From the NCBI GenBank assembly GCA_026874595.1, contig CM049309.1, forward strand, positions 10,875,076 to 10,939,075: a stretch of 64,000 nucleotides of DNA, in the 5' to 3' direction. This document shows, piece after piece, positions 23,371 through 36,008 of the stretch. A model generated the notes under the pieces. It had not been told where the DNA came from. It did no database searches and saw only the letters and a list, made by a program, of their open reading frames with translations. The first letter of the stretch is position 1. Each line of letters begins with the position of its first letter. A program made the translations under genes and the position numbers. The DNA comes from Sipunculus nudus (Eukaryota > Annelida > Sipuncula > Golfingiida > Sipunculidae).

Positions 23371-24399
23371 CCCCGTAAAAACAATGCCAAGAACGTCAAT
23401 ATTTCAAGGGGATAATATTTATTATTATTATATGTATTACTATTGTTATGATTATTATCATTATTAGCATAAGCTGTGTTAGTATTTGTCCTAGTAGCAG
23501 CAGTAGTATTGTTATTGTTATGATGTTAATTCGCTGCTGCTTTATGTAGATGTATTAACAGCTGTTATAAACAAATGTGAAATACAAATGTGAAAATATT
23601 GATTAAATTCTGACGCAATCTTAGCTTATCCCATACAGATAAATACCCTTAAACATGAAACTTATACGGACTATAAAGTACACCATAAAGGAATAGGTTG
23701 TTGGTCCTCTAATCTCAGGTACTTCTTTGCACCCATACATTCTTGATTAAATAAATAATATCAACCATGATTTTAAAATTTGATTTTAAGCAAGAAAGAT
23801 TCTTGGTAGATGGGCAAACAGAATACCTCTGAGGGTATTGTCATTTAGTTTCACATGCTCACACTTAAAAGTGGCTCGTTCTTCCAGTGTTCTCGGGATA
23901 ACTCAGTTATAAAATGTTTATCTTTTACTAACGTTAGAATATATAAAAATAATCAAAGAGGAAAGTTCATTTAAATATATACCATTCTTTATAGAATACT
24001 GTGTCAGGTTCAAATTAATATACACTTGACAAGACTAAGAGTGGGGAAATTCCAAACCTTGTTCACGGAGGACTTGCGTGACAACGGTTTATTGGAAATA
24101 CCATCAAGTATTTTATATTCATAATATAATATACTATAATTCATAACTTGAAGAACTTGTGGAGCAGGCAGGTCAAGATTTTCCTTGCAGGTTCAGGTGT
24201 TACAGGGAGTTCGTTTAACTGTAGGGAAAATGTATTGAGGGTTTATATTACGACATGACTATCCTGCAAAAGTTTGTCAACTAATAAAGCACACTTATTT
24301 CGTATCGAGGCTGGTTTATACAACTTGGTTAAGTCAGGACCTATTATGGGACAGTATGTCCCTGGAGTTTATAAATGTCATCTTTATTTGCCAACTGTT

Positions 24400-24610
24400 T
24401 GCGCCTTGTTTTAGAATCTTTACGGTACAGGATAACGTCGGTGCAACATAGAGGTAAATATAATTATCACTGTCCAAACAACTCACCAAAACGCAAACTG
24501 TGAGAGGGTTGGCACCGGTAAGTTAATCAACTAATCCTACCGTAAAAAGGGTTAAATATAAATTAATGTTGAGCATTTCAGCTTAGCAGTCGAGTACCAG
24601 TTGTTTTGCT
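24400..24610. repeat. Local repeat S, copy 2 (partial)
   Basis: Shares TTTACGGTACAG, CCAAACAACTCACCAA, GTAAGTTAATCAAC and AGCAGTCGAGTACC with the copies at 26215 and 27470. It lacks the left part seen at 22976. Confidence 0.55.
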
Positions 24611-24909
24611 ATATATATATTAGAAGAATTAATATCGGTATTTGAAATGTGTGAACATTCTGAAGGATTTTTGCATTATAATATATTTGATTTTGGGTCC
24701 CCTACAATGGTGAATTGGTCCGATATACTAATATTTGTTTTTTTTTTCTAAGATGATTCAACTTATTATCAAAACAAACCTTTCGAAAGCGGCATACTTT
24801 TGTATTATATCTAAGAGAGAACAGTCAAATATATGTGTGCACTCAAAGAAAACTCCCCAAAGAGATTTGAATAAATAAAAAAAGTCTCGGATTTTGTCAG
24901 ATTATGTTA

Positions 24910-24915
24910 TTTATT
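24910..24915 (-). promoter_or_regulatory. Candidate polyadenylation signal of the 25-kb gene
   Basis: AATAAA on the minus strand, about 310 nt after the stop codon at 25228-25230, followed by a T/G-rich stretch in the minus-strand direction. It is a plausible 3' end, but AATAAA is frequent in such AT-rich DNA. Confidence 0.35.
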
Positions 24916-25227
24916 TACAATAAATATACATTGTACATGTAACAACCACATGACATACATGATTAAGGCCAGTAATGAAATTTCACTGACCAAATATAAC
25001 TGATATTTATCACTGAGCTATCAAGCACTGATAAGTAATATTAAGCACAGAGTCCATGTAACAAGTTTATACAGAACAGAAAAATCAGTATATAACTATT
25101 ATCTATTATTATGAGTAAAAAAACTTCAGGTTGAAACATGTTGTGCCGAGTTGGCACAGTGTCCACCTTGTCTTTATAGCAGTTATGGCCCTTAACATTC
25201 CATATTTCAAGTGATGAAGTCACGATT

Positions 25228-25694
25228 TCAGAACGCCGTGTGCTGCACACCATCCGTGTCAATGAACCGAAGTCCACATCTATGGTCATTCCTGTATCCC
25301 TGGTTACACATCAAATCCTCTATCAACATCCTGGCTGCGATGCTAGACCTGGCTGGGTGATGGGGGATCTTTTCTCGTCGATTGACGGCCAATTCTTTTT
25401 CTGACTCTTCAAAAGAACAACTCTCCTCATCAGAGCTTTGCATGCTGTAGTCGTTCCATGATATGTACTTTTCTTCAAATGTTTCAGGAATACGGCTGGA
25501 CCAAGTACCACTTGTGTTAGTTTCGTCAATGTCCGACAGAGGGCTCAGTGGTGGCAACATCTCCAGTACCGGCGCATCTTCCTCTGACGATGAAGACGTG
25601 TTTGTTGTGTCCATCTCTGAGAAGAACATGAATTCTCCCTGCCAGTCTTCCTCCTCACTCTCACCATCAGACAGCATCGCCCAGTCCTGAGAAT
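25228..25694 (-). CDS. Unrecognised acidic Ser-rich protein, exon 2
   Basis: A 467-nt exon with acceptor GGTTGACAG, entered in phase 1, ending at TAA/TGA-bounded ...GVQHTAF. It encodes 154 residues plus one split codon. It starts DSQDWAMLSDGESEEEDW and is strongly acidic and serine-rich for about 100 residues (SSSSEEDAP, SSDEESCSFEESEKE). It ends in a more ordered, basic segment (ARSSIAARMLIEDLMCNQG, then HRCGLRFIDTDGVQ). Acidic linkers with a conserved-looking tail suggest a regulatory or adaptor protein. I do not recognise the family and propose no function. No signal peptide or membrane segment is visible. Confidence 0.7.
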
Positions 25695-25950
25695 CTGTCA
25701 ACCAAATAAATTAAATATATTTAAATAAATATATATATATAATTTCTTTACATGTAAGATATCTTTACCAGTGACATTAACTCAGCCTGTATGTTTCGAA
25801 ATTAAAATAATGTTATTTTTATATTATTTTGTAGGGAAACCATAAGTAAATAGCATTATTATCAGCATAAAAACATGTTACAATATATACATTCGGTACC
25901 TGATATATAACAAGAATAGCTCTATAAATTAAAGAGGGCATAATGTATAC

Positions 25951-26143
25951 CTAGAGCTTGGAAAATCTGTTCTTGACATGCACGCAGAGCGTCTCCTTCT
26001 CTAGCAAACATCAGGGCTGGTTGGGGTTTCTTCAGACCATGGAGCTCCTCCCGAAGTCCAGGGAACTTGCTGTAGTCCAGACGATATTGCAAGTGGACTT
26101 CAACTGTTAGTGGCTCTGTCACAGGTAGTCTTACGTCATCCAT
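25951..26143 (-). CDS. Unrecognised acidic Ser-rich protein, exon 1 with start codon
   Basis: The start is ATG at 26143. It opens MDDVRLPVTEPLTVEVHLQY, then RLDYSKFPGLREELHGLKKP and REGDALRACQEQIFQALG, looking like a compact folded segment of about 65 residues. The donor GTATAC at 25950 leaves in phase 1 and joins the acceptor at 25694 across a 256-bp intron with an exact frame fit, giving a 219-residue protein. CRE-like TGACG motifs lie just upstream (about 26155). The gene sits between the C19orf44-like gene and Gq-alpha on the same strand and is flanked by local repeat S. Codon use and clean splice sites argue for a real gene. Its identity is unknown. Confidence 0.7.
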
Positions 26144-26214
26144 AGTTTTTTCTTGTGACGTCTATGCCTTCCCGTGATGCAATGTATAGTACTCCTGTTG
26201 TTTAACTTTTTTTA

Positions 26215-26690
26215 GTATGAAAAACTTCTGTATCTTGCAGTATCTTGTGGTTACAAAATCTTTTTACTCTGACGATCAGCTTTGGAAAACAAGTTGCACT
26301 CCAGGAAACTCTGGTCTGTAATGAATGGGCATTATACGACAAGTGGTTTATATATCTTTAATCCGCGCAAAGTGCTTGCATGTTGTTTTAGGGCTTTTAC
26401 GGTACAGTGACCAAACGATGTTGATTGTTCATAATTAGAGGGGTAGAGTTATTCTTTGATCAGTGAAACATGGACGAAATCATACTTATTAAAGTCCAAA
26501 CAACTCACCAACCCGCAATCCGTGAAGACATCCGCGCCAGGAAGTTAATTTACCAATCTTACCAACCCATGATGAAAAAGCAAACATGTCAACAGTATGA
26601 ATAAAGTAATTGTTGTATCGTCAATCAATTGTTGGGTACTTAAATTGAGCAGTCGGTTAAATATAAATTCCTGTGAATCCTAAACAGAAC
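26215..26690. repeat. Local repeat S, copy 3, directly upstream of the small gene
   Basis: The fullest copy. It carries both the left block (ATCAGCTTTGGAAAACAAG, TTGCACTCC) shared with 22976 and the right block (GGTACAGTGACCAAAC, CAAACAACTCACCAA, AAACATGTCAACAGTATG, GAGCAGTC) shared with 24400 and 27470. It begins about 70 bp upstream of the start codon at 26143 and so may overlap the promoter. Confidence 0.6.
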
Positions 26691-26939
26691 ATAAAGAAAC
26701 ATATTTCGAAGGGATGATGATATGGTTATTATAACAGCACATAATTTCTTTAAATATGGCTTTTCGGGTAATTCATGACTTTAAGGCCAAAACATAGTGG
26801 TATGCATTTATAAAAATGATGAACCATGATCAAGATTATTTAAACTATTTATTTATATCATTAATGATTTAGATAGGTTATCTTAAGACAATCTTAACTA
26901 TAGTCATGGACCACTGTATGTGGTCTGTCCGTTCTTTTA

Positions 26940-27160
26940 AGATATGTTTTCTGATTTTATTTGAAATAAAATTAGCGCATTTTGGCTGAATACAAAAGTT
27001 TATCAGCAAAAGCATTTCGGCACACGGGCTCAATATCTCCACTTCACCAATTTTATTCGCTGTTATGGTTCTGAGCATGAAAAAACACATATTGCTTCCA
27101 CGTGTGTGTCTCTATTCCTTGCGCATGCGCAACAATTCCTAAACAAGGAGGAGAAACACG
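26940..27160. mobile_element. Fragment of element L
   Basis: Resembles 7255-7430 and 33235-33440 within the two L copies. Landmarks are CGCTGTTATGGTTCTG, CCACGTGTGTGTCT, CTTGCGCATGCGCA and AATTCCTAAACAAGGAG. No ends are visible. Confidence 0.5.
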
Positions 27161-27469
27161 ATTTGCACGTATGTGTGCATGATGGGGGGGGGGGGGGGGG
27201 GGGTAGGGATGGGGGTGGTGGTTAGCTCTATCGGAGTATGTTGGCTGTAAACTGTTTCAGGAATGGAAAAAAAAACATACTTTAACCCAAACGGACGTGT
27301 ATTAAATTGTTTATAAATATTTCACTCACTCTCTTACAAATTAGCAGCTATGTGTGCAGATATATGCCAGTTAAAAAAAATAAAATTAACAGGAGACAAA
27401 TGTTTTACGGGGCTCAGGTAAAGTTGTTTTAAAAATAGTAAAGCTAACAAGGGGGGGGGGCGGGGTTAG

Positions 27470-27750
27470 CTCGAAAGGTACAGTGACCAAACCATGTTGT
27501 TTGATATTTATCAGAGGGGACAGTTATGTCTATGATCAGTGAAACATAGACGTAAAGAAACTAATTATCAGGTCAAACAACTCCCCATGAAGCTTACTGT
27601 GACCATGTCTGCACGGCGATGTTAATTAACCAAACTTCCTGGATCACAATTGAAAAGCAAATGTGTCCACAGTTTGAATAAAGTGATTGTTAATCAGTAT
27701 AGTTGAGCACTTCAACTGAGCAGTCAAGAAATAGCAATAAAATGAATATT
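27470..27750. repeat. Local repeat S, copy 4
   Basis: Landmarks GGTACAGTGACCAAACCATG, TCAAACAACTCCCCA, GTTAATTAACCAAAC, GTCCACAGTTTGAATAAAG and GAGCAGTCAAG. It is followed, as at 23400 and 26700, by a G-rich patch and ATTATTATT. Confidence 0.6.
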
Positions 27751-27895
27751 TCAAAGGGGGGGGGGGAATTGGATGATTATGATTGTTATTATTATTAAAA
27801 TTTTCATTATATTGTTTTTATTAATCTTGGGTTTGAATTAGCATGAAAAGGTTCTAATTAGCCAGAGAGCTGTGACATGCATGAATAAAACCAAC

Positions 27896-28000
27896 AAGTT
27901 GCACAGGCATAATGAAAACCCATTATTTGCAAGTTGCACAGGCATAATGAAAACCTATTATTTGCAAGTTGCACAGGCATAATGAAAACCCATTATTTGC
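27896..28000 (+). repeat. 35-bp tandem repeat, three units
   Basis: Unit AAGTTGCACAGGCATAATGA plus AAACCCATTATTTGC. Three copies differ at a single C/T position, so the array is recent. Confidence 0.9.
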
Positions 28001-28767
28001 TCCAGGGAAACTGTTTTTGTGTGCGTGTTTGGTGCGTGTTTGTGGAAGGTGTATACACAGGGCTCCTGATATGAACTTGTTGGCTGTTATCAGAGATAGT
28101 GACAGAAATAAAATACTTTTACCCGCATCTGTCGCTAATCCTCTCCACGGCTTCTCAGCCTGCGAATTGCCATGGAAACATTGAATGATATAGCAGGTCT
28201 TTCCGATCATAAGTCATTTAAGACTTAAGCTCTGTTTCCATGTACGCATATATGCGCATGTGTGTATGTGCGTGAGAAATAGCTGTGTTTCCATGTGCGC
28301 GTATATGCGTGAAAAATAGCTGTTTTCATGTTGAAAGGTCAATAGCTGCTATACGCTATTTGCAAATCTCTGGTTCACCTGATTTGCTACAGATGTCCTT
28401 GTTGTCCTTGTCCATGTTGTCCTTGTTTTGATTATTTTGGCGGACGCTCTATATGTAGAATGAATGTTTTATGCAGGCCCAAAGTTTCATATATGCATAT
28501 ATCACATGTAGTAAAACGAAACATATAACAATATTTAAAAACTTAATAAATAACATTACAAAAACAAAACGAGAAAGAAGAAAAAAAAAAGCAACAGAGT
28601 AGTAAACAAAAGATATATGATATATGCACTCCTAAATGTAAAAAAAAAGAAAATGATCATGTAGAGGTCATTTCAAGCATAATATTTACACATAAGGGTA
28701 ATAAATATAAAAGTCAATAAAAACACATATATGATTTACATATATAAACATTTATAATCATGAAATA

Positions 28768-28807
<40 letters not shown>

Positions 28808-29069
28808 TTGTTTCTATATTAATACAGGTTTAAGTAAAGTTTCCTATATTTAACTCTCTTTATGTGTATAATTTAACTTTTGATATACACATATAATAAT
28901 ATTTAAAAATTGTTCTACTAAGCAATACAAGTACCCGCACTGAACACAGTTTCCCGCAGATAGTCCGCGTTGTGAGACGTTAGACGGGTCCCGGCTGTGC
29001 CAAATAGCATAGTACCTCATTTATTTTTTATCTATTCATACATACACATACGTTTATACACACACACAC

Positions 29070-29141
<72 letters not shown>

Positions 29142-30161
29142 ACATTTTATTCCTTTATTAGGTGCAAAAAATTTAGTATCATTCATATATTGAAAATTAT
29201 AACCAAACAAGACAAGTAAATCCATTTGAATTTACTATTTAACTTTAATATTAATTTACAATTGAATAATTTCCCTTTTTAAAGGTATAGTGTATAAAAT
29301 GCTGTTAGACTATTATTAACAGTAGGATTTTTATGTGACATAAGAGATAAACAGAAGTGGGCTGCCTAGAGCTTGACAATGCAAGTGAAAACAATAGAGC
29401 CTCCAAATAAAAATTCAGTTTTTAGCCCAATCTTTGAGCTTTCTTTTAGATTTGAAAATATATGTTCCTTATTTAAACATGCTGTGAAAAATGAATTAAA
29501 TAGTACTTACGGGAGAAAAATTGTGCCATTGTCAAAGTTGGGCAAAATTTAAGCTACTGATTTTACAAATATGCTAATAACTTAAAAAAATACAAAATTC
29601 TGATCTGATTTCTAGTATAAATTTGAATCTTAATTAAATAAAATTTTATCCTTGGGGAAAAAATTCTCTAGCTTAAAAAATTATCATTTTAAGTGAGTAA
29701 ATATCTTTCCTGATTTTTGACAAAATGCTTTATGTTTACGCAATATTGACATAATTTCTGCCAAATATGTATAAAATATACAGAGGAATATTTTACTGAA
29801 TATGAACAAAAAAGATAAGTGATTTTAATATTAGTCAGTCGTGAAGTGTAACAATAGGTTTTAAATGGAAAAGCGAAGGTTTTGGGTTTGGTAACTGGAC
29901 TTATGAACATCTAACTATGTATAATTTCGGATTCGTAGGTCCAATGATTTCAAAACGTGCCTTGTTAACGGACGTCCGGCAGGCCGGACGGACGCCGCAA
30001 AAAGAACCATCTCTACTGAGCTAAAAATCATTCATTTCATGACACACTTCACACTTTGCGGATTATATACTGTCAGAATATTGGCTACATACACTATGCG
30101 ATTTTACATTTATTTATCAATTATTATTATCATTATTATTATGCACATTTATGTTTATTAA
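28001..30161. other. Intergenic, simple repeats
   Basis: Contains an imperfect duplication with GTGTTTCCATGTGCGCG near 28230-28330 and (TA)n arrays at 28772-28800 and 29079-29138. There is also a truncated P-like 3' end at 29940-30030 (GGACGTCCGGCAGGCCGG, then CTGAGCTAAAAATC). No gene is recognised. Confidence 0.5.
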
Positions 30162-31164
30162 TGTGTGGGGGCATATGTCACCGAATAATTTTTCCCTGTA
30201 AAAAGCGAACAGCCCACATTTTTGTGATCCTTAGACCTTAACCTTTACAAAAAAATATGGTGCCAATTTTTCTATAGTGGTTTTGTCATTTTTTCAGGAC
30301 AAATTTGATTTTAGAGTAGAAATTTAGGGCCAATATATATAAATATTTATTACAGAGAGAAATTTAGCAACAAAACACCTCAAAATGGTTGGTAAGACAT
30401 ATAACATCACAATAAACTAGACTAGATACACAAACACTGCGTTAAGAAATTTATTCCAATATTAGAGAGCACTCGTAGAGCGTATACCTCCGCCTACTCA
30501 TGGATCCGCATCAAGATCCATCAGACTAACCAGGAAAAATTAATCAGCTGTTGTATGGCCACCGGTATATTGTTTTACAAAATTTCATTGATAAATTCAT
30601 TAAAAAATTCGTATAAAGACACCAAGGTATCCTGGGGAAGTTTGTGGAATGTGTTTGGCGGACCACTTGCTCATTTCAGATCTGTATCGTACACAGTATA
30701 TATGGCTTCGTTTTCCCTGGTTTTAACCATTGACTATACAGATTTGCTTCATTCATACATATGAAAATTGCCCTGTTATTCTTCCATTTAATTTGATTTT
30801 GCTATTTGCGCTATCCTATTGTTCGATTATTACATCACAAAATCACTATCCGCACGCTAATGGTGAAGGTATATATAGAATCCCGTCTCTTACGGTTAGT
30901 TTAACCAGAATATATCTAAAGGTTCCTAAGGAATTCTAAGGAGTATTTTTATGTTCCGGTCACGATCAAACACACAATTTATAAAAATTTTTAGGCGGAT
31001 GACTGATTCTTTTTAGATATTTTGTGAGGAATAAACAACAGACAAATAGGACAAATTTGACTTGATTTATTGCCAGATCCTCACTAACCCAAGCCAAAGT
31101 TTTAGGAAATGCTACCTAGTCCAACATTCACACTGAAATGAAGTACATATTAAGAAACAAAATG

Positions 31165-31202
<38 letters not shown>

Positions 31203-32749
31203 CGTGATCATATAACCTCAGCTTTGTGAGGGCAATATCATATCATTTGGAAGCAATTATACCTTCTTTGGAGTAGCTATTCTCATCAGTTATTTTACTA
31301 TTCATTGCAAATCTTTTGTAAACTGGGCACATAAGGCAGTTTACAGCAGACAACTATTAACAGACATTTACAGTAGAAAGAGACATATAAAGGACATAAT
31401 TAACATCGAATGAAATGCATGTTTTGCTGATGAATTCATTAAGGAGAGTGTTTCAAGAAAAAAAAAACCAAAGGGACCTTAGAAAATGTAGAAGTTTGAG
31501 AAAAGTCCTGTTGAAGGAAACAAATTTGAAATTAAATATCAAATCATAACAAAAAAGTGTCATCAAGAGTCATAATGTTATCGTTCGTGTTTCCAAATGT
31601 TCTTTTATCCCATCTCCCCCCCCCAGGTCTATTTTTAAAACGATTTATGGGAATATAAAACCAAGGCATTCAGGATATACCAGTACAATTACAAAAACGG
31701 ACAAATTTTAACATAAACTATGGTAAAACCAATGGTAAAGTTTAAATATAACAACGGTAAAGTTAAATGCTTTTTATAATTGAATTCTTGTCGCTTTTTT
31801 TCATTATCTTAAATTTAAATGACTTGTGATGGCACAATGGCAACAAAGGCTTCATCTTTCCGAACAAGATCACTGGTGCAACATTTTTTAAATGAAAATA
31901 GTAATCAGTAGATAATGATAGTACTCAGTTCGTACTATCTATATATAATGCTAACTATGAAATGAAAAATGAAGAACAGAACTATTCTGCATGATATTTA
32001 TAAAATCTTATTGGTTATGTCATTAAATGCAGGGAATGTCAGATGCAGCAGCGGAATGTACATCTTTGATAGGAGCCCATGTTCTTTTTATCATTTTTAT
32101 AGCAAATAACTCCAGACAAAAACTAAAGAATTGTATGCCTGCTTAACTAATGCTTGTGTCCCTTAAATCGTGATCAAGAACAATTTTATTAAGTGCACAA
32201 GCTAACAAAATGACATGTGCCTTATACAAGAAACAAACGCCTTGCATTTCTTTTTTTTTAATATTAAGTTATTGTAATTTTAATAAAATCCATGAAAACA
32301 ATAACAAATTGTTTGGGCTATATTATGGGGGTCGGTATAGAGGAAGTCAACATTTAGGTTGTTTAAACAGCACATAAAAATTCCATTTTAAGTACATTTA
32401 ACTTGTCAGATATGGCACATTTTAAAGTAATTTTCAAGTACCTAAATCTCAAATAATCTGAACTTAGTTCGGGTTTCTTACTGCTCGTCCAACTTACTAC
32501 TTAATGATCTCACCTTAATAATAAATTGTTAAAAAGTAGAAATAATTGAATTATTATTTTATGTTCATTCTGCAAATGTTAAAATAAAATATTAAAACGT
32601 GTTTTGTTAAACAATATTTTATTTTAAATGATTTTGGAAGAAAATAAAATTTTTGTGTATTAAGATATCGAGGTCATTATCATCTCTCTCTCTATCTCTC
32701 TCTCTCTCTCTTTATATATATCTATATATATATAATATTATATAATATA

Positions 32750-32812
<63 letters not shown>

Positions 32813-32974
32813 TAATATAATGATTAGTGGTATAGCCATATTAGTCTGTAGTCGAAGTGTGGATTTGGAGTAAGCGTGACGCCTTTTAGATATAGACTAA
32901 TATTAATAAACATGTTACTATCTAAAAGGCGTCACTCTTACTCTCTACATATATATATATAAATATATGTGTGT

Positions 32975-33023
<49 letters not shown>

Positions 33024-34052
33024 ATGTGTGTGCATGTGCCAATCATTTTTACCTCAATGTATAGGAAAATAAGTGTCTAGGAAATTATACGGGTGGGAGC
33101 TACCTTCCCGGATAACTTAAATGACTAGAGATTACCACTGCTTATAGAAAAAAATAAGACATCCCCTGAAGAAAACTGTGAAGGTACATACATATTTATA
33201 ACACTTAAACAGTATGTGCATTATCTCACGCCATTAGTTCATTTGTTTGGCTGAATGCATCATTTTCCTGGTGAAACCATCCCTGTACACTGACAATCTC
33301 CAATTCACCTGTGTCATTCATTGTTATGGTTCTGTGTGTGAGTAAATACAGTCCATGTGTGTCTGTATACCATAGCAAGACTGTAGACCATAACTAGAAT
33401 TCTGATCTTGCGCTTGCACAATTCCCAAACTAGGAGAAATTATATGACAGAAAAAAAACTGAGAAACACTGTATTGATGCTTGAAAAAATCTTGATTTGA
33501 AAAGTAGCGCGGTATGGCCACCAATTGGCGTGCGCGCTATGTCTATATTTGTACCACTGATCTCGCAAACCTTACATCACTTATGTAAAGTAGTACTCAA
33601 ACGGCTTACAATGAAATATTTGCAGATATGATCATATTTTAAGGAGAAAAAAATCAAGCTATATATATAAAGCATATAACACCATATGTGTATATTAAAT
33701 ATACTTGGTATGTGAATAGGTACATTTAATATAAAAAAAAAAAAAAAAATAGACGATCCCAAACTGTTCAGAGAACTTAGTTTGTGTGTTTAGTATGTAT
33801 ATACAATTAAAAAATAACCTTTCTTATCCTCTTTTCCCGGCTTACCTTGTTTATGTTTCGGTCACAGTTTATTCATTCAACGTTTTAAATAGCATTTAAA
33901 TATAAGCTGAAAGACATGTCAAAACTGAATAAAAAAATTGGTACCATGTTTTTAAGGCTTCATAGAAAGGTGAAGAACATAAATGCATGGGGTGTCACAT
34001 TTTTACAAACAAAATTTACTCAGGAAGAATTTGCTACATATGCCCCTACACT
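30162..34052 (+). mobile_element. Element L, copy 2
   Basis: Left end TGTGTGGGGGCATATGTCAC, right end GCTACATATGCCCCTACACT, which together show the terminal inverted repeat. It is collinear with copy 1 and carries the empty sites of E1 (near 33930) and of the P/Q composite (near 33974). It has its own extra segment of about 680 bp at 32360-33040, rich in TC and TA repeats. No conserved coding sequence. Confidence 0.75.
32360..33040. repeat. TA/TC-rich insert in L copy 2 with a 25-bp inverted repeat
   Basis: Not present in L copy 1. Contains a (TC)n tract (32685-32710), (TA)n arrays (32752-32811 and 32978-33012) and an inverted repeat with arms 32868-32892 and 32919-32943 (one mismatch in 25). 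The arms contain GTGACGCCTTTTAGATA. Confidence 0.7.
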
Positions 34053-35261
34053 ATATTGTGTTCTGATAAAGTTGGCCCAAGCAATGCTACTGTCAGTTTA
34101 GTATATGTCCGACAGAGGGCTCAACGAAACTGGTACATGGTGCACTTTGGTCACAGGCTCTCGTTTCCGGCAATGAAATTGCTCATAAACTGTCAAAACA
34201 CTAGATATAGGCGATTTACGAGTATTACTCAGGGTGTCGACAACTTCTAAGCAATCTTGGAGTCCATTTTATAAATCAAACATTAAATTCAGACCATTGA
34301 ACTTTACGAGAAACATTGATGGGTCTTTTTATATCATTTAAACAGATTCAGACTAAGGTATAATATAAATGATATATTAAATATGAAAACGTAGGTAGTC
34401 GACTATCGTGGCTCGGTTTGGCAAAAGTCGGCTTTCTTAACATGACTTGAAAGAATTATCGTGCGTTGTTGCACAGTAAAAATATTCAATATAAAGCAAG
34501 CTGGTTATCTGTATATCAAGTATCACAGTGATACATCATATTTTATGCTGACAATAATTAGGATTTTATTACATTCCAGGAACTTTGATGTTTTTTTGGC
34601 AGTTTTGTCGGACTCCCAAGAAGTATTAAAAAATGCTTTCATCGACCAAAAAGTCAGTATTTGTATTATTATAATCAAATAATCCGGCTATTTTCCAAAA
34701 TATTTGAAGTGATGCAGGTTTGTCGTGAATGTCCTAACAAGCCCCTGCAAGATAATCAAGGAAGTGCTTCCAGGAATATTCACAAATTTGCAGTCACATA
34801 TGCATGATTGAGGAATATGGGAATATGGGTCAAATAAGTGAATGCAAACGTTCGTTAGGGAAACTCATGCACCACTAAACCTAGGAACATGGGCTCAATC
34901 ATTGAATGAAAACACAGGATGCGGTGTACCAAACATTCAGGACCGTCCACATGACGGAGGCCTGCATACCTGAGAATGCATTTTTCTAGTAATCTATAAG
35001 ATGGTATTTTTATCAAATAGTTGAACTTTTATGTTAAAAGAAAGGTAAAATGGGCTTGAAACACAAATTTTGGAAACACAGCTTCAGACGTAGAGTAAAG
35101 AAAAATTACAAGTCAAGCGCGCACCCATGAGCGCGCACACACACATTTACGCACACTGCGTAGAATCGGACGCACAAGAGTACACTTCTCCTGTTTAGGG
35201 TTTGTTGGCGGCAGAATCTGAAGTACAAAGAGAACAAAAAAGGGGGTACAGACAAGCATCA

Positions 35262-35455
35262 TAGCTCAAAGGATATTCGTCGCAGTGACCTAATTTCAGG
35301 TTTCCAAGGAGATTTTTTTATCCTCACTGGATGTTCAGTTAGAAGTTTCTAGGTCTAGCGGTTACGATTTGTGCCTTTCTAGAGGCTGGCCGGACGACAT
35401 ACAAAGCGCCATTGCTAGACCTTAGTTGACATTTAAGTCAGCTGAGCTGAAAAGA
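35262..35455 (+). mobile_element. Truncated P-like 3' end
   Basis: Matches the 338-bp P core unit (ATAGCTCAAAGGATAT, GACCTAATTTCAGGTTTCC). It ends in a GGCCGGACGACATAC tract and AAGTCAGCTGAGCTGAAAA. Confidence 0.55.
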
Positions 35456-35479
35456 GCACCACAAGAGTGCATTTATATC

Positions 35480-36008
35480 CGTCGTATGTCTTGTGACCTC
35501 TGACCTCACTAAATATGTGTGAATTTAGCCTAGAATTTACTATAGGGAGAAAATCTATTGATTAAATATTTCAATGATTTTCATTAAAATACATTAGATT
35601 TTATAATTTTTTAGTTATCACGACGCCACGAAAGTATGGTGACCTCTGACCTCATTACATAAGTATGGATTTTGTCGGAAGTCGAAATGAGACGAGATAT
35701 TACATTGGTAAATATTTTATGTCGAGGTTGATCAAATCCATCAAATTCTGGCAAGTTACAGCGGTGACACCACATAGTGGCCTGGTGACCTCGGACCCCA
35801 TTATGTATGCGTGCATGTTGAATAAAATCGAACTCAGGCGAGATCATCCTTTGGTAAGTAGTCATCATTGCGAGTTTCGTCAAAATCAATTAAATCATAG
35901 GGAAATTATCGCGGGGACCTTAAAGTTAACGGACGGAAAACGGGCGGACGGAAGGACAGACGAACAGGCCATGGGTATCCCATAATACGTCAGGTCATAG
36001 AGGGCGTA
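35480..36008 (+). mobile_element. Element R, copy 1
   Basis: Starts near GTATGTCTTGTGACCTCTGA and has tandem units of about 150 bp, each containing GGTGACCTCTGACCTCATTA. It ends with a GGGCGGACGGAAGGACAG tract and GGGTATCCCATAATACGTC. Related copies lie at 44535-45004 and 60670-61055. Confidence 0.6.
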
